Shown: positions 23,152 through 35,180 of the stretch, piece after piece
Position numbering within the stretch: the first letter of the stretch is position 1
How the letters are laid out: the number at the start of each line of letters is the position of its first letter
Assembly: GCF_029873635.1 (NCBI RefSeq)
Contig: NC_080418.1
Coordinates: 10,430,062 to 10,494,061, forward strand
Length of the DNA: 64,000 nucleotides
Source of the DNA: Malania oleifera
Lineage: Eukaryota; Streptophyta; Magnoliopsida; Santalales; Ximeniaceae
Direction of reading: 5' to 3'
Position numbers and translations under genes: made by a program
Notes under the pieces: model-generated
What the model was told of the DNA's origin: nothing
The model's input: only the letters and a program-made list of their open reading frames with translations
The model's database searches: none

Positions 23152-25033
23152 GAAGGCGTTGATTATAAAGAGACGTTTTCTCCTGTGTCTAAAAAGGACT
23201 CTTTTAGAATCATAATGGCTTTGGTGGCTCATTTTGATTTAGAGTTGCACCAAATGGATGTGAAAACTGCCTTTCTACATGGGAATTTAGATGAAGAGGT
23301 ATATATGGATATTCCTAAAGGTTTAATGATTAAAGGAAAGGAGCACATGGTTTGCAAATTAAAGAAATCAATATATGGACTTAAACAAGCTTCCAGGCAA
23401 TGGTATTTTAAGTTTCATGATACCATCACGACCTTTGGTTTTAAAGAAAACACTATTGATCGGTGTATATATCTAAAGGTCAGTGGAAGCAAGTTTATCT
23501 TTCTGATTCTATATGTTTATGATCTTTTACGTGCCAGTAATGATCTTGGCTTATTGAATGATAACAAGAGATTTCTTTCTATAAACTTTGAAATGAAAGA
23601 TATGGGTGAGGCAACTGACGTGATTGGAATTGAAATATTTCGGGTCAGATCACTTGGACTATTAGGGTTGTCTCAGAAAGCATATATTAATAAAGTTCTA
23701 GAAAGATTTCATATGGCTGATTGTAAACCAACTCCTGCTCCTATTTGTAAAGGGGACAAGTTAAGTGTAAAAGATTGTCCACGGAATGAATTCGAAAAGA
23801 AAAGCATGGAAAATATTCCTTTTGCATCTATTGTTGGGAGTTTGATGTATATGCAGACTTGTACGAGACCAAATATTAGTTTTGCAGTTGGGATGCTCGA
23901 GAGGTACCAAAGTAATCTCGAAATGGAGCATTGGAAAGCTGCAAAGAAAGTCTTGAGGTACTTAAAAGGAACCAGACGTTGTATGCTCACATATAGGAGA
24001 ACAGATCAGTTGGAGGTGGTTGGCTACTCCGACTCAGATTTTTCTAGATGTGTTGATAGTCGTAAGTCAACGTATGGCAATTTGTTCCTATTAGCCGGAG
24101 GAGCAATATCTTGGAAAAATGTTAAACAGACTATCATAGCAGCATCTACTATGGAAGCTGAATTTGTGGCGTGCTTTGAGACCACGATTCAGGCTTTGTG
24201 GTTGCGAAAGTTTATCTCAGGACTTGGGATTGTCGACAGTATAACCAGGCCACTAAGAATTTATTGTGATAATTTCGGAGCAATCTTTTTCTCCAAAAAT
24301 GACAAATACTCTAATGGTGTTAAGCATATAGAGCTCAAGTATTTGGCTGTTAAGGAGGAAGTTCAGAAACAGACAGTGCTTATAGAACATATAAGAACTG
24401 AGTTCATGATAGAAGATCCTTTAACGAAGTGATTGGCACCAAAGGCATTTAAAGAACATGCTGATCACATGGATCTTTGTTGTAATCCTTGATGTATGAC
24501 AGTGGATCTTTATGTTTTGTTCTATAACATATATAATGATATCAATAAAAGTATTTCTGAACATTATTTCTGTTTACCATCAATCACGTGATAATGGAGA
24601 TGGTTTACTATTAAACAGAAATGGTCTTTGACAAAGACATTACAGGGACAGTATGGTAACTTCCTATTATGGATTATAGTTAAGTAGTTTATTAGTATTG
24701 TGGTTCATGGAAGGGAAGATGTCGCTCTAATGATATTTACCGCCATGACTCGTACTAATGGGTTGCTTAATTATGATATTATGGTAATCTCATTGAAAAG
24801 TATAAATAAGCTAATGTTTTGTGCACATTATGGTTATTTGTTAATCCATATTAATATCATTCATATAGGCCAAGTGGGAGAATGTAGGATTTATATCCCA
24901 AAGTATATGTCTCACATGAATGATATGGGTCCCATATGATAAGGATATGAATTAATGGTTGTATGGGTTAACTAAAGGGTTAGCTTGTTTAATATGAGAA
25001 ATTAATGGTGGAAGTTTGAAGAGATTCCTATAC

Positions 25034-25038
<5 letters not shown>

Positions 25039-25074
<36 letters not shown>
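25039..25074. repeat. (TA)n microsatellite
   Basis: About 18 TA units inside the Copia 2 3' LTR. Confidence 0.95.
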
Positions 25075-25080
<6 letters not shown>

Positions 25081-27321
25081 TAGCTACTATTATGGGGAGT
25101 AGCTATAAGGGCATGCTATATATCAAGCTAAGCTCTAAGGGTAAGAAAAGAGAGCTAAAGAAGAGAAAGGAAAAGCTAAGCTTATAAGCCCTAAGGGTTA
25201 GCTGCATTGTGATGTTAGCTGCAAAGAAAAGATAGGAATAAAGGAATTGGTTTCTCTCTGCCTCTACTTCTCTAATCATCAGGAGATCTCATAGATCTGG
25301 TGAAGGAAGGAAAAAGAAAGATGAAAAGTGGGAGAAACGATTTCTTCGAATTCTTCGGGTGTTCTTCGAGCTCCCTAAGCTCGATCTCAAGGAAATCCTA
25401 AAAAAGATACATTTATATTTAGGTGAGACACATCTCAGTAAGGGAATAAATAATATATTAAACATAATGTGTGGCTAACATGAGATATATAAATATCATT
25501 TAATAACATTTGTAAAACATTTTCATAAAAATTGAAATCATTCTTAGAATCTAAACAATCACATGTAAAGGTTTAACCTACGAGATTACCCAAGGATAGG
25601 GGTGATTACCTGCCCATACAAGTAGCACCCCCTGCTCTGATACTTAGGTAACCCGAAGGTCACTATTGAAGCATACCAGAGCACTCACCTTACTCAACAA
25701 GCCCTCAAGTGTTAAATTGATCTCGTACTCACACTGTTCAACAATAGCTTACCAGCAAAGGCCCTAAGGATAGGGAAATCTACCCGCCTATACAAGTAGA
25801 TTCCCTTTGCCCTAGTACGTTATGCAGCTATTACCACATCTGAAGCTACTAGTGCACTCACCTTTCTCAACAAGCCCTTAGGCGAAGAGTACACCCTGCC
25901 CACATCATAGCACATTCTACGTACATAAGTACTTCTAATATCATAATACACCATTCTTTCTATCTTTATTTAATCATACACATCCATTCATGTTCATATC
26001 TTAACATTGCATTGCATTTCACTTTAAGTGACTTTTTCTCATTTGTATCGTTCACGTTTCAAATTTCATTTCATTACATTGTCATTCCATTGCATAACAT
26101 TTTCATTTCATTCCTTCGTACTATAGCTGGTCTTTAGCCATCATCAGTTAGTTCGCATAAAAATACGCTAGAATCTGCTAATAGTTAGTCTACATAGAAA
26201 TGCGCTAGAATCTACTAACATGACTATCTTTCAGTTGTCTTACATTTACATGGTTGCATTTAACATACACAAACAACATTGTCTACATCATATTTTATTC
26301 TCAATACTTTACTTACTTAGTCTGCATCTCATACATTTAACATATATTTGCACAGAATTTCATGCCACACAATTTAATAGTAAAATGCATACATATTCCT
26401 ATAAAATAGGCAACCCACATTTAGTATTTAATTATTGAAAATACAATTTTCATTTCTTACATAATTATCCAGAAAATTCCTTCCACTTTCTTCAGTTCAT
26501 TTCCACAAATACATAACTAAATAAGTGGTCCTAAGCTCAGAAATCATAGTTTTACATGGTTGACATTTTAATAATTCACACCAAGACATACATATAATAT
26601 AATATAACATAAATTATTACCCTTAATTTCATAAAATCTGATTTAATATATAATTTCCCCTAACCTGAATTCTCGAATTACACCGACAGGAATCTCATAC
26701 AGATGCCTGCGGCGCTCACCCGGACCCTGATTCAAAAATCCTAGTTCCATTACATTATTCCTAAATAAAATACTATTTAAATATTTTCTAGGGCCATAAT
26801 TTCCAAATAAATAGTTATACCCTCAAATATAACCAATTTGCCAAATTTTCCAAATCTCACTCTCACTTTGGAGTGGGGCTTAGAAAACTCTAATTGAAAA
26901 ATTACCTATGCCAAAATGACGACGATCATGACTAAAACCCCGTGGTGGTGTCTGATCATCGATTTAATGGAAAATTTAATAAGAAATTGAGAAATTAGCG
27001 GAAATATACCTTTCCCTAGGAATGGTGTCTACGCCGCTCCCACGACAAATCCGCTCCAATAGAAATATCGGTGGCGGAGTTAAGAATTCAACGACACCTT
27101 CCGTTTCCCGATTAGCCAAATATCTGTCGAGAAATGAGAGGAGAGAGAGAGACGGAGACGGAGAGGTGATGGTCGGAGAGAAGTTGAAAGATGAACACCT
27201 AGGGGGGTTGCGCGGTTCTTCTGCATGTTTCTAGGAAGCTTCAAGCTTCCCCTTTTTTTTTCTTTCTTTCTCTTTTTTTTTTCTTTACTTACTTTATCAT
27301 ATAATATAATAATAATATTAC

Positions 27322-27364
<43 letters not shown>

Positions 27365-27407
27365 GATATATACTTTAACCATTATATATATATATATATA
27401 TATATAT
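27322..27407. repeat. Compound (TA)n(CA)n microsatellite
   Basis: TA run 27322-27340, CA run 27341-27364, and a further TA run 27383-27407, inside the 3' LTR of the minus-strand Gypsy element. Confidence 0.95.
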
Positions 27408-29388
27408 CATGTTATTTATTTAATACATTAGATTTAATGATACTTAATTTATTTATTTATTTATGATAAATAAATTTAATTTAATTTAATTTTTTTATTC
27501 CTTTTATTTTTTTATTTAATTAATTAATTTAATAATGTTTAATTAATTAACTAATCAATAATTACTCTTAACTTTATTTTTTTAAAATTAATTAATTTTT
27601 TAATATTTTTTTTTCAGGTTATTACATTCTTCCCTCCTTTAAAAAAATTTCATCCTTGAAATTTCTTTACTAATCAATCATCCATAGTCAAATTAAATCA
27701 TTATTACTTACTCATAAACTCATGCCTGCCCCTTGGCAATATCTACCTCAGTCGGGATCAACAAGTACACTCGTCCTGATCCACCTCTACCTAGAGGTGC
27801 CTGCTGGTTTCCTCCGATACCATAACCTCTGAAATCAACTAGTCAACCTCATACCACACATTTCTATATATTCCAATTTAAATATCAAATACTTAACTTG
27901 ACCACAAACCCTTAAATCACATCACTTAAATTATTCTCCTTCAAAGATTTTTTTTTTCCCCTAAATCAACCAACCTAACCTTCGAGTTCAAATCCTGAGT
28001 TCTAATTTTTCTGCTCGGAAACATCACTATCGATGGATTTATCATGATTTTCTGAAGTTAATTACTTCTTCAGAAAAATACAGAAGACCATTAAGGGATT
28101 TTTTGCCCCCAAACTTAGGAAACACGACTTAGAATTCCTATCGGTATCTTAATCTACCAATTCCTATCCTTATCGAAACTCAATCATATACTCTCATATA
28201 TATCATTCCTAACCTAATACTCTAACATTTCCATATCGAGGCGATGTGAAATTAATCACACTTCCGGCTGGACATTGCTCTGATACCACAATGTAACACC
28301 CCGAACCCTTAAACCCAGGTCTGACACATTATACTTGATAAAATCTCTGATAATCCATAATCAACATATACGCAGCGGAAAAAATAAATATAATCTCCAT
28401 ACATAAGATACCATAATACCAGAGTTTACTAATTCCTATCTATAATCCATAGTAATCATCAATCACCCGCATTTCTATAAATCTACATAACTCCCAAAAT
28501 ATTTTAGTATTTTCACAATCCATCATTTCTCAATAGACTTAAAACATAAAGACATAAAACATAAAATATTTACATCCCCAAACTATTATAAAAAATATAC
28601 CCTTTCTTTTTATATTCCTAAAAAAATGCTAAAAACCCTCCAGCTCTTTAAGACCGACCTCGAAGATGTCCTGAAAAAGAAATAATCATATTCGGGTGAG
28701 ACACATCTCAATAAGGGAAGAAACAATATATTAAAATAGTGTGTGACCAACATGAGTTTATATAATAACATAATATTTAACATTTGAAAATCGTTAACAC
28801 CATTCCTAAAATCATTCTCTGATCTTAATCAAACGCATGCAAAAGATTTAACCCACGAGATTACCTAAGGATAGGGGTAATTACCCGCCTATACAAATAG
28901 CACCCCTCTGCTTTAATACTTAGGCAACCCAAAGGTCACAGTTAAAGCATACCAAGGCACTCACCTTACTCAATAAGCCCTTCAGTGAGAAATTAATCTC
29001 GTACTCACATAGTTCATACAAAAGTTTACCGGCGAAGGCTCCCAAGAATAATGAAATCTACCCGCCCATACAAGTAGTTTCCCTTTGCCATAGCACGTTA
29101 TGCAGCCTACTGCTACACCTGATACAACCAGGGCACTTGTCTTTCTCAGCAAGCCCTCGGGCGAAGAGTTTGTCTCGCCCAAACGTAACATGTTCTACTA
29201 GCATAAATACTATTAATATCATAATACATTATTCTTTCTATCATTATTCAACCATTCACATCTGTTCATATTCATAGTTTTAACATTTCATTTCATTTCA
29301 CTGTAAGTGACTCTTTCCCTTTTTACATTGTTCACATTTCACACTTCATTTTCGTTTCATTCATTTCTATTTTTATTTCATTTCATTA

Positions 29389-29590
29389 CATACCCAACAT
29401 CTTTCAGCTGTTTTATCTAACATTTTTCAGCTGTCATACATTTACCTAACATCTTTCAACTGTTTTACCCAACATCTTTCAACTGTTTTACTCAACATCT
29501 TTCAGTTATTTTCCCCATTCTTTTTTAACTGTCATACATTTACCTAACATCTTTCAGTTGTTTTACCTAACATATTTAAGCTATTTACAT
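29389..29590. repeat. ~23-base tandem repeat in Gypsy 5' LTR
   Basis: About eight copies of a unit like ACCTAACATCTTTCAGCTG plus TTTT, some fused with a CATACATTT spacer. The 3' LTR of the same element lacks this expansion and instead has a pair of GAATCT(G/A)CTA-bearing units near 26140-26220. Confidence 0.7.
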
Positions 29591-30611
29591 AGTTGCATTA
29601 ACACACACAAGCAGCATATTTCATATAACATTTCATTCTCATTGCATTACTTAACCTGCATCTCATACATTTAACGTATATTTGGACAAAATTTACATTT
29701 ACTTATGCCACACAATTTAGCAATAAAATTCATACAATGCCTGTAAAATAAGTCAACCAACATTTAATATTTATATACTGAAAATACCTTTCATTTCTTA
29801 CATAATTGTCTTGAAAATATTTCTCACTTTCATCAGTTCATTTTCGCATATACGTATCTAATAAACAGACCTAGGCTTAGAAAGCATAATTTAAAGGATT
29901 GACATTTTAAACTCAAATCGAAACATATACACGTATATATATATAAAACACAATTCATCTTCCATTAAACTCATAAAAATTTTGATTTAATATATATTTT
30001 TCCCCTTATCTGGTTTCTTGAACTACGCCAACAGGGACCACAAAAAGATACCTACGGCGCTCACCCAAACCCTGAAATAAAAATCCTAATTCCATGTAAT
30101 TAATCCTGAATAAAATATTATTTTAATATTTCATAAACCCATAAATTCGAAATAAATAAATATACCCTTAAATATAGTCAAATTATCAAATTTCTCAAAT
30201 CTCACCTTTACTTTGGTGTGGGGCCTAGAAAACCCCAATTGAAACTTTACTTATGTCAAAATGACGACGAACACGACTAGGACACCGTGGTGGTGCCTGA
30301 TCGTCGATTTAACAGCAAATTTAACGAGGAATTGAGAAATTATGGGAAGGTTATCTTACCTCAGGAATGGTGCCTACACCACTCCCACGACAAATTCGCT
30401 CCAATAGAAATGTCGGTGACGAAGTTTGGAATCCAACGGCACCTTCCGTTTCCCGATCGGTCAAATATCCATCGAGAAATGAGGGGAGCGAGAAAGAAGA
30501 CGGAGGAGTGGACGACAAGAGAGAGCGTAGGAGCTCTCTCTCTCTCTATAATTTTAGAAGGAAGCCATTCTGGCTTCCTTATCTCTTCCTTTTATTTTTA
30601 TTTTTTACTTA

Positions 30612-30916
30612 CATAGAGGTTGTGTCTCACTTCCTTTCGTCATTAGTTCATCCTCTCAATTTTTGTTTGGTTGGTTTAGAATTTAGTTTTTTTTTGCTTT
30701 GATAGGTCTGCTTAGATTTGTTTTTTATTTAGCTTTGTTTGGATTTATAGTCCTATTTTGGTTGATTGTTGGTGTTGTTTTTGGGAGGCCTTTAATGTTT
30801 TTTATCTGTAATCTCTCAATACTTGTCTTGTAATCATGGTATTCTTCCGTCAAATGTGAGGATATATTAATAAATAATTGGAGGTGTCACCCTCCTTTAG
30901 TTAAAAAAAAAAAAAA
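30612..30916 (+). mobile_element. Probable 5'-truncated L1-type LINE 3' end
   Basis: A T/G-rich untranslated-type stretch with AATAAAT near 30871, a GGAGGTGTCACCCTCC hairpin, and a poly(A) run ending at about 30916. This ending is common for plant L1 3' ends. It abuts the truncated end of the Gypsy 5' LTR. No coding domain remains, so the call rests on the tail. Confidence 0.55.
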
Positions 30917-33900
30917 ACCACCAAGTACACTTAATGTGAAATGTTAACAATCACAACTATCACTTAATGTGATTATTGGAACCATAAAATAAAGGTGGAA
31001 TGTGAATCTCTTTAAGTGAATATTTATAAAATAATATAAATATTTCTTACATTTTCTAGTACAAAATTAAACTTATTATATTACTCTTAAATATCATCCT
31101 AGATTTCACAAAAAGCATAAGGAAAATTCTATGATGCACTTTCCAAAAAGAAGCGTGCACCATAAGACAAATCAAAAAAGTTTTTTAAGATATTGTAAAT
31201 GTATTTTAATATTAAATTTTTTTAAAAAAAAAATTTTGGTCATTACAGCACTCTTGAAATTTAAAGTTAGCTACAAGGCATATGTAACAGATTAAATAAG
31301 AAAATTGTTTAAGAGAAGTATGACTCCAAGTGAAACTCTTGTATTTCATTTATGGACTTGGAAGTGATGCGGGATTCAAGCTTGTTTTTTTCTTATATGA
31401 ATTCAAATATTAATATGATATTTTTCGATTAGGACTTGAAGTGATATGGGATTCAAGCATGTTTTTCTAATATGATATTTTACAATTTGTAAACTGCAAA
31501 CTTCTCACTTCGCATAGAGAGGTCTTTAAAGAATTCACTCGTATTTACATCTAAAAGGAAATGTATGCACTCATAAATAAAATAGACTAAAAGGAAATGT
31601 ATGCACTTATAAATAAAATAGACTCTTGTATTTGACACCAACTTTCTCCTTACCCCCATACAAAAAGTAAGTGAATGCTTTATCCTTCGGGAAAAATAAA
31701 AGGGTTAATGACCTAATTAGACTCTTGTATTTAAAAAGGGTAGTCAAAAGACATATGTTGAACTGATAAATTAGAATTTTAAACAAAATTATTCTCCATG
31801 CCAGATGGAAAACTAAAATATTTTGTTGAAACCCTAATTTAGCCATTAAGATGCTTACTATGGTTTTATTGTTGCAGAACTCAAGTGGGGCACTCCTGGT
31901 TAATAACCTAGCTTTAGCTTTAACTCGCATAGTGCTGATAAAGTCCTTTCATTTTCTTATTAAAGAATCTCATAAAATAAGCTACACACCACTAAAATGC
32001 TCTTAGAACACTGGTACAATCGCAAAGCAGAGGAATAGGATAGGAGCCACCAATCCAGAATATAAAAAATAAAAAATAAAAAGGGGTCAAATTAACCAAG
32101 CTTTTTTATGAAAGCATAGGAAAAAAATTCCTTTCTTCGAAGCTCAAAACCAGTAACTTAAGCATCCAACCAAAGCCATCATCCTGTGTGCCTTCTCCGT
32201 TCTATGAAAATACCAATGGCAGTGAGATGCTCTTTTTTTTTTTTGGCAAAACTCCTTCACTTCCACATACCATTGACTTCTGATTTGCTTATCTCCTTGC
32301 AATGCATTCAAGACTGTAAAATCTCTTATGATTTCAACATTTTCAATTCAAATTAACTCATCTGAAGCCCACTGATTGCACAGAAGATTGAATTGTAAGT
32401 AGAAGTGGATAAGCGCAAACATTTCTAGGCCTGGGCCGAAGATATTGACGTTGAAAAAAGGTTTAAGAGATGGCTATGGCCATCTTACACAACATTTTTC
32501 TGTTGAAGAGAGGCAGGCCACATTGCTTCCAGAGATATCTATCACCAGGAGGGAGAGGAACAGTCAACTTACATAATCACTCACCAGTCATCCAGACTGA
32601 CTGAAAAAAGGAAGTAAAGAAGTGTCAAAAGACTTCAAATGGGAATTGTAGATTAATGCTACTGAAAACAGATGGGCTGGTCTGATATATTGCTGCGAGA
32701 ATAAACCTTAAGGTGCAGAAGTAGATGCATCATGACAGAAACGTCATAACAGATTAATCCAAAGCTAATATTGATACGGTTGTAGTATCGTGCAGCTGCA
32801 TCTATTCTTCTCATCTCAACAGATAAATATCATCCTTCATGCTGAAAATTATACCCAATGAGAAACCCATAACTGAATAAACACCATACAAGTGCAAAAA
32901 TGATACAAATGGATGTAGAGAAGCTGAGCTTATTTTCTTGATCAGTTATAGTAAAGCTGAAAAGTATACCAAATAAGAAATCAAAAACTGAGTGAACTCT
33001 GCACAATAGCAAAGATGATACTGATGCATGTAGTGAAGTATTTGTGTATTTTCAAATTTCCATTAGATTAATAAATATAAAGGAACAAAGCTGAGGAGTT
33101 TTGCCCATTCCAGTAGCCATTTCCATTGGAAAATTGAATATACATGTTTCCATTATACACTTTAGGCAAGAATTGTTCTACAGGGTTCTATAGAGCTACT
33201 AGACAATGATCCCTTGCAATTTTACCAATGTAGATTTCTTAAATCAACATTGGCAGTTCAATAATTGTGAGGTACCGCCGATGAATAATTATACGTATCT
33301 GATGAATATTCAAGGTTTTGCCAAACATGACACAATTTCACTTCATGGAGCAGCTCAAGAGGGGAAAAAAAGGCATCACTGTTGGCCTTCCTATGCAGCA
33401 GAATGGCTCCCTATATTCTTTAAATTCTACAACAAAGAAGTGACAAGAGACAGGATCCACACCACAGTGCAAAAATTTCAACAGATATAGTCTTATTACT
33501 TTTGACCACTCAGGGGCTCCCCCTTCCAGGGTAGGGGGCTCCCTCAATGGGTTCTAAAATGGAGGAAATAAAAACCTAAAAATACAAAAATAAAATAAAA
33601 TAAAAAGAAAAAAAAAAGTTTTTTGATTTGATTGAAACGAACTACTATTAGCTTTGCAAGTGTTTTAGGAGAATCTAGACATCTGACCAGTTCATAGCAA
33701 TTCTTGCAAAGCTCCCTTACAACAGTGAAAACTTTAAGACCACCTAGCTAGCAGTGGAAGATTAACATAAGCTCAGAACATAATACCACACAATAATTAT
33801 GTTGAGAATCAAAATTCCTTAAAATTTTCACAAGGCAGTTCACTTTGGTGGTGCCTGCAGTATAATGAGTCAATAGGCTCAAAGTTAAAAGATGCCCACA

Positions 33901-35157
33901 CTTTAAGACTCAATAGGCACCACACACTGTTCCGTATACAAGCAAACTCTCTTAAATATTTATAACTTTAGGAAACTGAACAGTGAACTCCAATACAATG
34001 GAGCAAATTTTGGGCTCATAAGATGAAACTTTAACAAAATATTACACAATCAATTAGCTCATAGTTTATGGTATGGTAATTAAACACTATACTTGGATAA
34101 AGGTGATTAGAAATCCAACCTGTGAAAAAAGAGACTATACAAGACAAAGGATGAAAGAATGTGGTATAAGGAACAACCAGCACAAAACAACTGCTTATGA
34201 ATTTTGCAAGTTCTTCTGAAATAATACTTTATTTCTAAAATTGAAAGGTTCAGTACGCACATTAATACAATGGCGATAACATTATCAATTAAAGAACAGG
34301 TTAAGAATGTACTACAAGACTTGTCATGTAGCTAGATTTAAAATAATACAGCAGGAACCACTTTCCACAGTTATGTAACTGTGAGTAAGTATGTCTTTAA
34401 TTTTGGTCTAACTCATACTTACTCCTAAATCATACTGGAATAAGCTTGAACCCTTCCACGGGCCATGTAATCCATGAGAAACCTTTCCACGTCTGTGCAA
34501 ACGACTACCAATCAAGCTACCTTTAACAGATGAGTTCCAAAACTTAAGCTTCTGCTGAGTTGATCAAACTTCTGAATCCACGGAAAACACATGATATACA
34601 ACTTGAAATTCTTACACAGCTTTTTAAGAAGATCAAAGTATATAATTAAATAATAGAAAAAATGAAAAGCATCAATTTGCAGGAAATATCTCTGTAACAT
34701 TTAGGGTAATCTCTACAAGTTCTCTCCCTCCTGGGGGTTCCTTTAGAAGGCAAAGCTGAAACATTCGTCCTGCATCAATGTGTACCCAAAGAGCATTGAA
34801 ATTTATGTTTGAGATCCAACTAATTATACTTGGCTGTACAACAACATTTTGAGGAAGCTAATGGCTCTATAAATCACTTGAAGTAATCAAGACTAAAAAG
34901 AATGCTCTGCTCATGAAATTCAAAAATGAAAATCAAGCAGAATTCAGCTGCATATATTAGAACCCATTAGAAACTTGTCTTTAACGAGCTATCAAACCCA
35001 CCCAGATTTTTCATATTGAAAGTCCTATCTGTAATTCACCCACCCACAATTCCAATATTTTTCCACATGAATCCTGTATTATTATCATCATAAAACATAA
35101 GATGACAAAGAACAACAAAATTATCAACTGCAAGAGCTCGATTAGACCAAGAAACTC
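30917..35157. other. AT-rich intergenic region downstream of LUX
   Basis: No protein gene or RNA gene recognised. Visible structure: a repeated GGGATTCAAGC(T/A)TG block (about 31361-31480), a 36-base direct duplication (about 31551-31623, GGAAATGTATGCACT twice), and a diverged ~115-base-spaced duplication (about 32838-32925 and 32950-33045). Part next to 35157 may be the 3' UTR intron and last exon of LUX. Confidence 0.5.
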
Positions 35158-35160
35158 ACC
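35158..35160 (-). other. Candidate 5' splice site in the LUX 3' UTR
   Basis: On the minus strand, GAAGAG|GTGAGT lies 21 bases after the LUX stop codon, a near-ideal plant splice donor. Being within 50 bases of the stop, such an intron would not be expected to trigger nonsense-mediated decay. The acceptor was not fixed; one candidate is ATATATGCAG near 34950. Confidence 0.5.
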
Positions 35161-35180
35161 TCTTCCAAGAGTGATGAGTT

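Larger units (their letters stand above)
20227..25365 (+). mobile_element. Copia element 2 (integrase end, RT, RNase H, 3' LTR), split by a solo LTR
   Basis: It begins abruptly inside integrase ([37 protein letters not shown]). Reverse transcriptase follows, before and after the inserted LTR (RYKARLVAKGFT; DYKETFSPVSKKDSFRIIMA; LILYVYDLL). RNase H is at about 24000-24432 (SDSDFSRCVDSRKSTYG, TIIAASTMEAEFVA). A polypurine tract, AAGTGGGAGAA (about 24872-24882), touches the 3' LTR start TGTAGGATTTATATCCC at 24883. This end pattern fits a Tork/TAR-like Copia. The 3' LTR breaks off near 25365 against a Gypsy LTR piece. It is a fossil with a few breaks, and the 5' half is missing. Confidence 0.85.
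25366..30611 (-). mobile_element. Gypsy element with two LTRs and a very short interior
   Basis: Read on the minus strand. The 5' LTR is 28292-30611 (its start lost at 30611). The primer-binding site TGGTATCAGAGC is at 28288-28277, with a short interior of about 665 bases. The polypurine tract AAAGGAGGGAAGAA ends at 27627, and the 3' LTR is 27626 down to about 25366 (its end lost). Both LTRs share the CACCTTCCGTTTCCCGAT block, the GTGAGACACATCTCA module and paired TAGCACCCC/ATTACCCGCC stretches, and resemble the solo LTR at 50192-52709. The interior has no pol domains; a Gly/Arg-rich piece like a gag tail may be present near 27730-27830. It looks like a non-autonomous or strongly reduced copy. 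Confidence 0.8.

Noticed and set aside
27970-28010. A tRNA-like B-box (GAGTTCAAATCC)
   Set aside because: No matching A-box or cloverleaf nearby; it lies in the interior of the Gypsy element.
29389-29590. CRISPR-like regular repeats
   Set aside because: The units are back to back without unique spacers, in a plant LTR; a minisatellite explains them. No CRISPR array is present in the window.
33206-33490. A 94-codon plus-strand frame in the LUX-distal interval
   Set aside because: No recognisable domain, overlaps an opposite frame, and composition is like the surrounding non-coding DNA.
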